36,946 nucleotides of DNA. Origin: JABJPE01 sp036340215. Lineage in GTDB: Bacteria > Pseudomonadota > Gammaproteobacteria > Comchoanobacterales > Comchoanobacteraceae. Each line of letters starts with the position of its first letter. Position 1 is the first letter of the stretch. The position numbers and the translations under genes were made by a program. This document shows, piece after piece, positions 7,762 through 15,695 of this stretch. A model generated the notes under the pieces. It was given only the letters and a program-made list of their open reading frames with translations. It was not told the DNA's origin and made no database searches. Location: contig JAYYZF010000051.1 of assembly GCA_036340215.1 (NCBI GenBank), forward strand, positions 1 through 36,946, given 5' to 3'.

Positions 7762-8490
7762 ATGGCTACAAAAAAGGATAAAGTTCATGAAGTTAATAGT
7801 TATTTATTCGAGGTTTTCAAACTAAACCCTGAATACAGCGACATCTATTGCCAGGTAACTGAGGACAAAGACCCTAAAGATATTAACATGAATGATTTCA
7901 TATGTAGGCACTACCCAAAAGCGCCTATAATGAAAAATCTAGAATCTTCTCTCTCACCATACATTAAGGCGCAACAATTTTTAGCTATATCAAAGCTTAG
8001 ATATACAGAAGCCTTAAAAAGAACATCCCAGTCTGAAGAACATGACAATTTAAATCCTGAAGAGCAAAGTAATTTAAAAAGAGCAAAAGAGGAAATACCT
8101 CGCTTAATTTCTGAACTAAAGTCAGCCGAGCAAAGCTTTAACCAACAATATGAGTTAATGCGTGAAAAACTAGCTGAAATAATAAAAGAAGTTGGTGGAA
8201 TTGAAAATAGTCTTTATGAGAAGAGGCGTGAATTTGTCTATAAAATGCTTGATAACCTTGATATACCCCGCTCACAGTTCAAGGATAAGCGAATTGATAA
8301 TCCTTTAAAGTTCAAATCTTTTTACGAAGCATATGATTATATGGAACGTCAGACACAGATTAACATGACTAAAATACCAATAAAAAAGTGGCAAGATGCC
8401 GAACACGATTATGTTATTTTTGAGCAGCTAATTATATATTTAGGATTAGTTGATTGCTTATTACCATTAGGAATAGATTATGCCGCCTGA
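7762..8490 (+). CDS. Unrecognised protein, coiled-coil region
   Basis: 242 residues, soluble, with no signal peptide or membrane segment. Residues about 75-150 are charged and helical (Glu, Lys, Leu, Gln) and look like a coiled coil; the N- and C-terminal parts have a mixed composition suggesting a small fold. AAGGAG 7 bases before the ATG supports the start. It follows mfd by 31 bases, and its last 11 bases overlap the next gene in another frame, so the two are translationally coupled and probably act together. I recognise no family. The position between mfd and hpt does not define a role. Confidence 0.8.
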   Translation: MATKKDKVHEVNSYLFEVFKLNPEYSDIYCQVTEDKDPKDINMNDFICRHYPKAPIMKNLESSLSPYIKAQQFLAISKLRYTEALKRTSQSEEHDNLNPEEQSNLKRAKEEIPRLISELKSAEQSFNQQYELMREKLAEIIKEVGGIENSLYEKRREFVYKMLDNLDIPRSQFKDKRIDNPLKFKSFYEAYDYMERQTQINMTKIPIKKWQDAEHDYVIFEQLIIYLGLVDCLLPLGIDYAA

Positions 8491-8860
8491 GTCAACCGCA
8501 ATAAGTCACAGAATGTTAGCAAGACTTTGTAAAAGTGAAGTTAATGAAGTAAAAAAATTTTTCAATGATCACACTGACAACATTATGAGAATGTTTGCAG
8601 AAAAACTTCCTCAACTTGATCAATCTGCAGCGACTAATATTGAATACATATCTCAGCAATTCACACAATATATAGAAAATTGCAACAACATTGATAAAAA
8701 TCATCCAGCAGAGCCTAGCAAGGATAATAATACCAATCTTGCAGAAACTCTTAAAAGTTCAGTTCGTGATGCCCAAAAAGAGTTTAGTAATGTAAGAAGT
8801 ATAACTGGCAATAATCCTAATACCCCAAAAAAAAATGGAAGCGGTAAGAAAACTACTTAA
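8480..8860 (+). CDS. Small unrecognised protein coupled to the preceding gene
   Basis: 126 residues, soluble. The first 75 residues look helical; the last 50 are polar and probably disordered, ending in a basic GSGKKTT tail. The start ATG lies inside the preceding gene, with AGGA 7 bases upstream, and the overlap of 11 bases implies coupling. The hpt start follows 2 bases after the stop. No family recognised and no motif that gives a function. Reality of the gene rests on the good ribosome site and the tight packing. Confidence 0.7.
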   Translation: MPPESTAISHRMLARLCKSEVNEVKKFFNDHTDNIMRMFAEKLPQLDQSAATNIEYISQQFTQYIENCNNIDKNHPAEPSKDNNTNLAETLKSSVRDAQKEFSNVRSITGNNPNTPKKNGSGKKTT

Positions 8861-8862
8861 AT

Positions 8863-9447
8863 ATGAATAAATCACATCACCTTCAACAAATAGTCTCACA
8901 GGCAAAGCTTTTACACTCAGAAGTAGATATTGAAGATGCAATTGATAATGTGGCAAGGTCTATTACAACTGAGCTTGAACATAGTAACCCAATATTTATT
9001 TGTGTGCTAGTTGGAGCACTAATACTTTCTGGAAAACTAGTAGAGAAATTATCATTTCCACTGCAGCTGGACTATGCACATGCAACTCGTTATGGTGATG
9101 ATGCAAATGGAGCGAATAATGTTAACTGGCTAGCAAAGCCCTCACTACCACTATCAAACAGAAATATCGTCCTAATTGATGATGTTCTTGATGGTGGGCT
9201 TACCCTAGCAGCAATAAAAGAATATTGCGAGCAACAAAACTGCAAAAAAGTTTACACTGCAGTTTTACTAGATAAACCAAGCGGTCGCAAGCCTGGCGGT
9301 ATAGATAAACCTGACTTTAAAGGTATAACTATTGGAGACCACTGGCTAATAGGAACTGGCCTAGATTATAAGGGATATCTTCGTAATTTAACTGGCATAT
9401 ATGCAATGGACAAGTCTAGCGTTATTGAAGAATACTCTAACTCTTAA
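8863..9447 (+). CDS. hpt: Hypoxanthine(-guanine) phosphoribosyltransferase
   Basis: 194 residues. It salvages hypoxanthine, and probably guanine, with PRPP to give IMP/GMP in the cytosol. The PRPP-binding signature is at about 103-115 (NIVLIDDVLDGGLTL), with the paired Asp followed by a Gly-Leu-Thr loop. The N-terminal hydrophobic strand CVLVGALILSGKLVEKL and the C-terminal region with DKP and GIYAMD also fit this branch of type I phosphoribosyltransferases. No Shine-Dalgarno is evident, and the start is 2 bases after the previous stop, so coupling is likely. The 3' end overlaps the convergent mscS gene by 11 bases. Purine salvage would suit a bacterium fed by a host. The family is certain; the exact base preference is less so. 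Confidence 0.88.
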   Translation: MNKSHHLQQIVSQAKLLHSEVDIEDAIDNVARSITTELEHSNPIFICVLVGALILSGKLVEKLSFPLQLDYAHATRYGDDANGANNVNWLAKPSLPLSNRNIVLIDDVLDGGLTLAAIKEYCEQQNCKKVYTAVLLDKPSGRKPGGIDKPDFKGITIGDHWLIGTGLDYKGYLRNLTGIYAMDKSSVIEEYSNS

Positions 9448-10525
9448 CCACAGCTTGATCCCCATCCTTTACGAGGTGAATCGTCCTAGTTGGGAATGCC
9501 ATCTCAGCATTATGCTTGGTTATTATATCAATAATTTTAGTTGCTATATCTTCCTTGGCGGTCAAATAATCAGCTTTACCTATTTCCTTAGTAAAACCGT
9601 ATACCTCGAAATCTATAGAAGAGGCACTAAAATTTAGAAACCTTGCATAAGATAACATATCACTATCAATATACTTATTTTTATTGATCATCTTATCTAC
9701 ATCCTTAATAATCTTACCCATATTTGCAGCATCGTCATATCTTATGCCAATAGCCATTTTTATTCTTCTATGTGACATCCTGGAGGGGTTATCGACTATT
9801 ATTTTTGAAAATAATGAGTTTGGTATATATCTGAGAGTTTTATCAAAAGTTCTTATTAGTGTTAAACGCATTCCTATAAACTCGACAGTACCTTCGATAT
9901 CTTTCTCAGGTGAGCTTATCCAATCACCAATATCAAATGGCCTATCAAGATATATAAACAAACCACCAAAAATATTAGACAATAAGTCCTGACATGCTAG
10001 AGCTACAGCAATACCACCTAACCCACCAAATGCTAGTAAGGCTGATATTGGCACACCAAAGACTGGCTTTATAACATTTAGCACTACCAAAACTGAAATT
10101 GTGATTGTACTTACCTGGCCAATAGCTCTTACTGTTGTCTTATCTAATTTACGCTTAGATTTTGGTAGTTTAAATAGAGATTTTTCAACTTCGTTTATAA
10201 ACTTAATACTAAACCATAAGACCACAGCGTGATTAAACAAAATTTCAATAATGTCAAATAAATTAGCGTACAACTCAGCAACAGAAAAATGATAAATTAT
10301 TATGTTTAAGCTATGAAAGACACCATAAAATAAAATTATTATTTTCAAGGGGCCATTTAATGACTTTATAATACAATCGTCCCAAATAGACTTGGTGAAC
10401 TTAGTCGCGTTGACAAATCGTGCGTAGTATTTATTTTCTAGGAAGAGAAGAAGGGAAGTTACAGAAAGAGTAGATATAACTCCGATCAGCCAGCTAAAAT
10501 CTGTAATAAGAGTGGTAAAGTCCAT
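9437..10525 (-). CDS. MscS-family mechanosensitive channel
   Basis: 362 residues. A membrane channel that opens under tension and releases solutes on osmotic downshock. About five membrane segments are visible in the first 190 residues, as in the YnaI/MscM-type proteins of similar length. The pore helix and MscS signature are clear at about 150-190: a Gly/Ala-rich run (AFGGLGGIAVALACQDLL) followed by IYLDRPFDIGDWI, which leads into the cytoplasmic beta domain. The remaining part fits the beta and alpha/beta vestibule. AGG before the ATG supports the start. The gene is divergent from kbl and convergent with hpt. A 19-bp palindrome overlaps its probable -10 box. Confidence 0.92.
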   Translation of the reverse strand: MDFTTLITDFSWLIGVISTLSVTSLLLFLENKYYARFVNATKFTKSIWDDCIIKSLNGPLKIIILFYGVFHSLNIIIYHFSVAELYANLFDIIEILFNHAVVLWFSIKFINEVEKSLFKLPKSKRKLDKTTVRAIGQVSTITISVLVVLNVIKPVFGVPISALLAFGGLGGIAVALACQDLLSNIFGGLFIYLDRPFDIGDWISSPEKDIEGTVEFIGMRLTLIRTFDKTLRYIPNSLFSKIIVDNPSRMSHRRIKMAIGIRYDDAANMGKIIKDVDKMINKNKYIDSDMLSYARFLNFSASSIDFEVYGFTKEIGKADYLTAKEDIATKIIDIITKHNAEMAFPTRTIHLVKDGDQAVVKS

Positions 10526-10545
10526 GTTAATACCTATAAATACTT

Positions 10546-10585
10546 ATTAAAATTCAATTTTAATGCCTTAACTACTATATTGCAA
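10546..10585 (-). promoter_or_regulatory. mscS promoter with overlapping palindrome
   Basis: On the minus strand TTGCAA (10585-10580), 17 bases, TAAAAT (10562-10557). A perfect inverted repeat, ATTAAAATT-C-AATTTTAAT, covers 10546-10564 and so overlaps the -10 element. It may be an operator; being AT-only except for one base, it may also be chance. Confidence 0.4.
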
Positions 10586-10597
10586 GGTAGTTTTGCT

Positions 10598-10603
10598 TAT
10601 AAT
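10598..10603 (+). promoter_or_regulatory. Possible -10 element for kbl-tdh
   Basis: A perfect TATAAT about 50 bases before the kbl ATG. No -35 at proper spacing is seen: the TTGCAA at 10580 is only 12 bases away and fits the divergent mscS promoter better. AGGAG at 10645-10649 is the kbl ribosome site. Confidence 0.3.
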
Positions 10604-10654
10604 CTTGACTTTTTTCTGATGTTGCCTCAACCTATAAACTAAACAGGAGCAACC

Positions 10655-11863
10655 ATGTCTAAAGTAAACTTTTATAATAACCTAGCAGCAGAAACTCAGA
10701 ACTTAAAATCACTATCTCTCTATAAAACTGAGGAAGTGATTACAACAGAGCAAACAGCTAAAATAGCAACCGAGAATAACTCTGAAATATTAAATTTTTG
10801 TGCTAATAACTATCTTGGACTCTCCGCGGATCCAACTCTGAAAAAAGCAGCAAAAGATGCTATTGACACTTATGGTTATGGTCTTTCGTCAGTAAGATTC
10901 ATATGTGGCACCCAAAAACCACACATTGAGTTGGAGAAAAAATTAAGCTCATTTATGGGAACAGATGAGGTTATTTTATATCCTTCCTGTTTTGATGCAA
11001 ATGGCGGTCTCTTTGAAACTATACTTGGTCCTGAAGACGCGGTGATTAGTGATAGACTTAACCATGCAAGTATTATTGATGGAATAAGACTTTGTAAAGC
11101 AAAAAGATATAGATATAAAAATAATAACATGGAAGATCTTGAGCGTAATTTGATACAAGCACGTGCAGCAAAAGCTAGATTTATTCTCATCGTTAGTGAT
11201 GGTGTATTTTCAATGGATGGGGTAATTGCAAACTTACCTGGTATTGTTGAATTAGCTGATAAATACGATGCACTAACTATGATAGATGATTGTCATGCAA
11301 CTGGATTTATGGGTCAAACAGGACGCGGGACACACGAGTATCATAATGTAATGGGGAAAATTGATATAATAACTAGCACATTAGGAAAAGCCTTAGGAGG
11401 AGCATCTGGTGGTTTCACTGCTGGTAGGTCAGAGCTAATTACATGGTTAAGGCAGAAATCAAGGCCGTACTTGTTTTCAAATACAATAGCTCCTGTTATT
11501 GCTGCAACAACATTAAAAGCTTTAGACCTAATTCAAGCTAAAGCTGAACTACTAGCAAAACTAAGAGAAAATACTGCTTACTTTAGAAGTAAAATGCTTG
11601 AAAATAACTTTGATATTATTCCCGGAGAACACCCTATTGTACCAGTAATGTTCTATGATGCTAAAGTTGCACATGATATGAGCTGTGAGCTCATGCGACG
11701 CGGTATATATGCAGTATCCTTTTGTTACCCAGTAGTTCCAATGGAAACAGCAAGAATAAGATTACAAATATCTGCATCTCATTCTAAACAGCAATTAGAT
11801 AAAGCAATTGAGGCATTTTGCTTAGCAAGAGTTAAACTAGGAATTTCTCCAACAAAAACCTAG
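10655..11863 (+). CDS. kbl: 2-amino-3-ketobutyrate CoA ligase (glycine C-acetyltransferase)
   Basis: 402 residues, usual length about 398. This PLP enzyme splits 2-amino-3-oxobutyrate with CoA to glycine and acetyl-CoA, the second step of threonine catabolism after Tdh. Class-II aminotransferase (alpha-oxoamine synthase) hallmarks are in place: NNYLGLS at about 51-57, DRLNHASIIDG with His137, DDCHATGF with Asp211 and His214, and the PLP lysine at about 245 in TSTLGKALGGASGG. Strong AGGAG lies before the ATG. tdh starts 10 bases downstream, giving the usual kbl-tdh operon. Related enzymes (BioF, HemA, SPT) share the fold, but the tdh neighbour and the N-terminal sequence decide for Kbl. Confidence 0.96.
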   Translation: MSKVNFYNNLAAETQNLKSLSLYKTEEVITTEQTAKIATENNSEILNFCANNYLGLSADPTLKKAAKDAIDTYGYGLSSVRFICGTQKPHIELEKKLSSFMGTDEVILYPSCFDANGGLFETILGPEDAVISDRLNHASIIDGIRLCKAKRYRYKNNNMEDLERNLIQARAAKARFILIVSDGVFSMDGVIANLPGIVELADKYDALTMIDDCHATGFMGQTGRGTHEYHNVMGKIDIITSTLGKALGGASGGFTAGRSELITWLRQKSRPYLFSNTIAPVIAATTLKALDLIQAKAELLAKLRENTAYFRSKMLENNFDIIPGEHPIVPVMFYDAKVAHDMSCELMRRGIYAVSFCYPVVPMETARIRLQISASHSKQQLDKAIEAFCLARVKLGISPTKT

Positions 11864-11873
11864 GAAAGTAGAT

Positions 11874-12911
11874 ATGCAAAAAACAATGCAAGCATTAGTA
11901 AAAGCAAAAGCCCAGCCTGGATTGTGGCTTGAAGAAGTAAATATTCCTAAAATAAGTGATAATGAAGTTCTTGTAAAGATAAAGAAGACCGCTATTTGTG
12001 GGACAGACTTACACATATACAAGTGGGATGAATGGTCTCAGAAAACAATACCTGTACCAATGGTTGTTGGACATGAATTTGTTGGAGAAGTTGCTGCAAT
12101 AGGTAAAAATGTTACAAATTGTAAAATTGGTGACAGAGTTTCGGGTGAAGGGCACGTTGTTTGTAATGAATGTCGAAACTGTAGAGCTGGGAAAAAACAT
12201 CTTTGCCCATATACTAAAGGTATTGGAGTTAATATCCCAGGGGCATTTGCAGAGTATTTAGCTATACCTGCGAGTAATATCTTCCACGTTCCCAAATTTG
12301 TAAATGATAATATTGCTTCCATGTTTGATCCATATGGTAACGCTGTTCATACTGCTTTAGCTTTCAATTGCACTGGTGAAGATGTATTAGTAACTGGTGC
12401 TGGACCTATTGGTATAATGTGCGCACTGATAGTAAAGCATATTGGTGCCAGACATGTGGTAATTACAGATATAAATGAACATAGGCTAGCTTTAGCAAAT
12501 AATTATCCAAGCATAATCAAAGTAAATGTAGCAAATGAGTCTCTTGCAGATGTGCAGGCAAAACTTAATATGAAAGAGGGTTTTGACATTGGACTTGAAG
12601 TAGCAGGTAGTCAAAACTCTTTAAACGATATAGTAGATAACATACTAAATGGTGGTAAGATTGCCCTACTCGGCTTATATAACTCAGATATAAAGGTAGA
12701 TATGAATAAGATTATATTCAAAGGCCTTGATCTTAGAGGTATATATGGCCGAGAAATGTATGAAACATGGTATAAAGCTGTGGCTCTACTTGAAACAGGC
12801 TTGAATCTTGACCACATCATAACTGATACTTTTAATTACAATGATTATGACAGCGCTTTTGAGAAAATGCTAAGTGGAAATTCTGGTAAAATTGTCTTAG
12901 ACTGGTATTGA
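11874..12911 (+). CDS. tdh: L-threonine 3-dehydrogenase
   Basis: 345 residues. A zinc-dependent medium-chain dehydrogenase that oxidises L-threonine to 2-amino-3-oxobutyrate with NAD+. Catalytic-zinc residues are visible: Cys42 in AICGTDLHIYKWDEW (typical of Tdh) and GHE at 66-68. The structural-zinc cysteines lie at about 97, 100, 103 and 111. The Rossmann nucleotide site VTGAGPIGIMCA is at about 169-180. GGAAAG lies before the ATG. The stop is 9 bases from the convergent orphan gene on the other strand. With kbl it turns threonine into glycine and acetyl-CoA. Confidence 0.96.
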   Translation: MQKTMQALVKAKAQPGLWLEEVNIPKISDNEVLVKIKKTAICGTDLHIYKWDEWSQKTIPVPMVVGHEFVGEVAAIGKNVTNCKIGDRVSGEGHVVCNECRNCRAGKKHLCPYTKGIGVNIPGAFAEYLAIPASNIFHVPKFVNDNIASMFDPYGNAVHTALAFNCTGEDVLVTGAGPIGIMCALIVKHIGARHVVITDINEHRLALANNYPSIIKVNVANESLADVQAKLNMKEGFDIGLEVAGSQNSLNDIVDNILNGGKIALLGLYNSDIKVDMNKIIFKGLDLRGIYGREMYETWYKAVALLETGLNLDHIITDTFNYNDYDSAFEKMLSGNSGKIVLDWY

Positions 12912-12920
12912 TAAGTAAAG

Positions 12921-15017
12921 CTAAACTTGGCGCTTATGCTGTATCCATGAGTCTATTTCGTTATTAGTGCAAGCCTTATGTAAAAAGTAACTTCTCATAT
13001 CTTTGCGCTGTAGCAGATTAGAATAACGAGATTTATCTTTTTTTAGAAGCTCTAATGAAGCTATTATGTCATTTGAATCAGTAACTATTTCTGAGTTTAT
13101 AACATTGTCTATTTTTGTAAAGTAGGCAAGTCCATCATTACTATTTGTTAAGACTCTATTACTACTAAACATTCTGAAAAACCAACCGAGAAAAAAACTT
13201 GAAATATCACGTAAAACTAAAAGAACTGCTCTAAGTGTATTCTTATCAACTAACCAACTTTTAAGACTCATTTCATTATCAAAACTGTTGTTTTTTAGAA
13301 TATTATAGTCTCTGAATATTTTCTTTCTGAAAGTATTATTTTTCTTATCCAATACAAATATTGCATCTATTGAGCCACACAAAAACCAGGTTATCATTAA
13401 ACAAAAGATTATATTAAGAGAATTGTTAAGGATTGGATAGGCTAATAAACTAAATAATGAATTGAAGCTGTAAAATGGAATTGTGAGACTTATTATCATT
13501 GATAGTAATGCAGTTATTGTCATAACCTTATTTAGCAATAAGGTAAATGAAAATATAAAAACAAATCTTGACACTAATGATTTATTATAATGTTTGACTT
13601 TTGCATCTAGATATCCATCGCGCTTGTGCTTATACTTTAATTTAATAAATTCTGAAATAGCATCTGCTTGTAAGATGTGAGATTTTCTTAAGACTATATT
13701 CTCAAGTTCAGGAAAAATTTTACTATGATACTCCTGAATTAAGAAATTTAGGTAAGTATTTAACTTTGGTAAATCTGTAAAGGTATTCTTATTGTATTCC
13801 ACAAAAAAGCTCTTAAAGAGCCTATCTAAAACAGACTGAGTTAAACCATTATCAAAATTACTTAGAAGTCCCAATTGAAGTCTAGTTTGATCTGAGTCAG
13901 CCAATTTTAAGCAGCCAACAATTAAACTTTCTAACTCATCTGAGTCATAACTTTTGCTATTTAAATATTGTTCTAAAGCATGGTGACAATCTAACATTTT
14001 CGTCATATCACCTTCTGTATTAAGTGAGGTGTTTACATATTCCCAGATCTTAAATTGTATAGAAAGTAGTGGTGATTTTACACTCTCACACTCTGTGCTT
14101 AATTTTGATAATAAATAGCAAGAATTAGAGCTGGAATTATTTTTTAAATTTTCAGTAGTGAACCATTCTGCGGAAAAATCTTTTTTTTCTATAGGCATGC
14201 CTGGATATAGTTCATGATATGCTATACTTTTTTGTGGCTGCCACTCAAAGGAGGGATCATGCACTATTTTAACCTCTTCTTCTACCACTTTTGGCATATA
14301 TATCCTGACTTCATTAGCCTTAACAACATAATGCAAGTTGATTGATCGACTTCCCTTAGTATAAGTAAAAATATCACCATCTATATCTTTAATATGATCA
14401 TTTAATTTATTTTTAAAATCATTCTTAAAATCAGAAATATAGGCCTCATACTCGGATACATTCGTAAAATAGCTACTACCTCTTACACCTGGCAAAGGTA
14501 ATAAAGAAAATAAGACATGATGATTACTAATAAACTCGTCTATCGTAACACTATTATTAAGATTAAAAACCGTTTTCTGAAATAACTCAACATAGTCATT
14601 AGAAATATCATCCCTACTCTGCATGTCTAATAGTCTACCTCTAGTGTAATTTACATAGACAAGATATCCGTTAGCATTCAGGTAGTAGAAATTGTATCTT
14701 GGCGTAGTTTCGGCAAAAAAACTTTTTTCCTCGTGTAGGAAATTCATAGTAGCACTTGCCAAGGTAAGAATAGCCTGAAATTGCATAGTATTAATTATTC
14801 TAGTGTGGTGATTACTTGCCGCTACCTGCTCCATAAATAATATTTTGTAATTAAATATGTTCTGACCATTTAAATTAATAAATGAAGGCTCGCACCTACT
14901 AAAATCGGTGTCGATACTTTCAGTTGAAAGTAAAAAAGCGGCATTGTGATGGCTCTGCCAACTTATATCAGGGAGAAAGCTGGATCTGTGTTTAAAATCA
15001 TAACCGTGTGACTGCAT
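12921..15017 (-). CDS. Orphan large protein with C-terminal membrane domain
   Basis: 698 residues, no family recognised. Residues 1-480 are polar and soluble-looking, without a signal peptide. About 484-555 holds two or three hydrophobic segments, and a further 140 residues follow to a basic end (IQHKRQV). Size, internal membrane anchor, lack of recognisable domains and Asn/Ser/Lys-rich composition resemble large secreted effectors of intracellular gammaproteobacteria. Upstream lies a degenerate copy of the direct-repeat promoter found before two IQ-motif genes. The start is uncertain. The ATG at 15017 has only a weak GAG site, whereas a GGAGGG site serves an ATG at 15036 in another frame. 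It is a lone gene, convergent with tdh. Effector status is inference. Confidence 0.75.
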   Translation of the reverse strand: MQSHGYDFKHRSSFLPDISWQSHHNAAFLLSTESIDTDFSRCEPSFINLNGQNIFNYKILFMEQVAASNHHTRIINTMQFQAILTLASATMNFLHEEKSFFAETTPRYNFYYLNANGYLVYVNYTRGRLLDMQSRDDISNDYVELFQKTVFNLNNSVTIDEFISNHHVLFSLLPLPGVRGSSYFTNVSEYEAYISDFKNDFKNKLNDHIKDIDGDIFTYTKGSRSINLHYVVKANEVRIYMPKVVEEEVKIVHDPSFEWQPQKSIAYHELYPGMPIEKKDFSAEWFTTENLKNNSSSNSCYLLSKLSTECESVKSPLLSIQFKIWEYVNTSLNTEGDMTKMLDCHHALEQYLNSKSYDSDELESLIVGCLKLADSDQTRLQLGLLSNFDNGLTQSVLDRLFKSFFVEYNKNTFTDLPKLNTYLNFLIQEYHSKIFPELENIVLRKSHILQADAISEFIKLKYKHKRDGYLDAKVKHYNKSLVSRFVFIFSFTLLLNKVMTITALLSMIISLTIPFYSFNSLFSLLAYPILNNSLNIIFCLMITWFLCGSIDAIFVLDKKNNTFRKKIFRDYNILKNNSFDNEMSLKSWLVDKNTLRAVLLVLRDISSFFLGWFFRMFSSNRVLTNSNDGLAYFTKIDNVINSEIVTDSNDIIASLELLKKDKSRYSNLLQRKDMRSYFLHKACTNNEIDSWIQHKRQV

Positions 15018-15036
15018 TATCTATCTCGCTTACCAT
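14998..15036 (-). CDS. Possible 12-residue leader ORF overlapping the orphan gene start
   Basis: ATG at 15036-15034 with the best ribosome site of the region, GGAGGG at 15051-15046 (9-base spacing), opens a frame MVSEIDNAVTRL that ends in TGA at 15000-14998. It overlaps the start of the 698-residue gene in the +1 frame. It could be a translationally coupled leader, or a sign that the true start is here and a single-base change separates the frames. Confidence 0.35.
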   Translation of the reverse strand: MVSEIDNAVTRL

Positions 15037-15063
15037 TTTAGTAAACCCTCCATTCAATTTTAA

Positions 15064-15096
15064 ATAATAACTACTAAAACTTTACGGAACTTTAAA
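15064..15096 (-). promoter_or_regulatory. Degenerate PmrA-like direct repeat plus -10 before the orphan gene
   Basis: On the minus strand TTTAAAGTT (15096-15088), CC, GTAAAGTTT (15085-15077), then 7 bases TAGTAGT and TATTAT (15069-15064). Aligned without gaps to the site at 1880-1912, 25 of 33 positions agree, including the stretch before the -10. The half-sites are imperfect. TTAAA-N5-GTAAA also resembles a CpxR box, so the regulator is uncertain. Confidence 0.45.
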
Positions 15097-15142
15097 TTAA
15101 TAAAACTTACATAACCTATAAATATAAGACTATTTATACACG

Positions 15143-15694
15143 CTATAGCGATTCTGAATAATTACAATTATTCTTTTTCCTCGCCAATAGAGAATCAAAT
15201 ATATTCCGATTATAAACTTCATTCTCCAAAAAAACTATATCTCCTACAGCTACCATATCAAAAAGATTAATTAGGTCTGCATTCTTCACCCTTACGCAAC
15301 CATGAGATCCAGGATTACTAAAATCAGTACTATCTGGACAACCGTGAATGTATATATATCTAGAATAGGTGTCAACATCACCACCTAGATTAAAATCTGG
15401 CTCTAACCCTGATAACCTTATAATTCTTGTTAAAATCCAATCTCTATTTGGAAAACTTTTTAGTAGATCATTATTAAATATTTCACCTGTCTTCCTTCGT
15501 GCGACAAACACTGTGTTAATTGGCTCATTGTGACCATATAACTCAGAAATAAAATGAAGTCCTAAAGGGGTTTTATAACTTCCAGATTGTTGCCCAGTAC
15601 CATTATATGCAGTGGATATTTGCGTAGAATAATTAATATTACCAACGCTATCTAGTATATATAATTTTTGCTCATTAATGCTGATGTATAACAT
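15143..15694 (-). CDS. YkuD-family L,D-transpeptidase
   Basis: 183 residues. L,D-transpeptidases use a catalytic cysteine to make 3-3 peptidoglycan cross-links or attach lipoproteins. The signature is complete: His117 in YIYIHG, then SHGCVR at 130-135 with catalytic Cys133. The domain fills nearly the whole protein, starting almost at residue 1. There is no signal peptide, which is odd for an enzyme that must act in the periplasm. The start at 15694 lies 1 base from the ppiD stop with no Shine-Dalgarno, so coupling to ppiD is likely. It could reach the envelope by another route, or act on a different substrate. Confidence 0.9.
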   Translation of the reverse strand: MLYISINEQKLYILDSVGNINYSTQISTAYNGTGQQSGSYKTPLGLHFISELYGHNEPINTVFVARRKTGEIFNNDLLKSFPNRDWILTRIIRLSGLEPDFNLGGDVDTYSRYIYIHGCPDSTDFSNPGSHGCVRVKNADLINLFDMVAVGDIVFLENEVYNRNIFDSLLARKKNNCNYSESL

Positions 15695-15695
15695 A

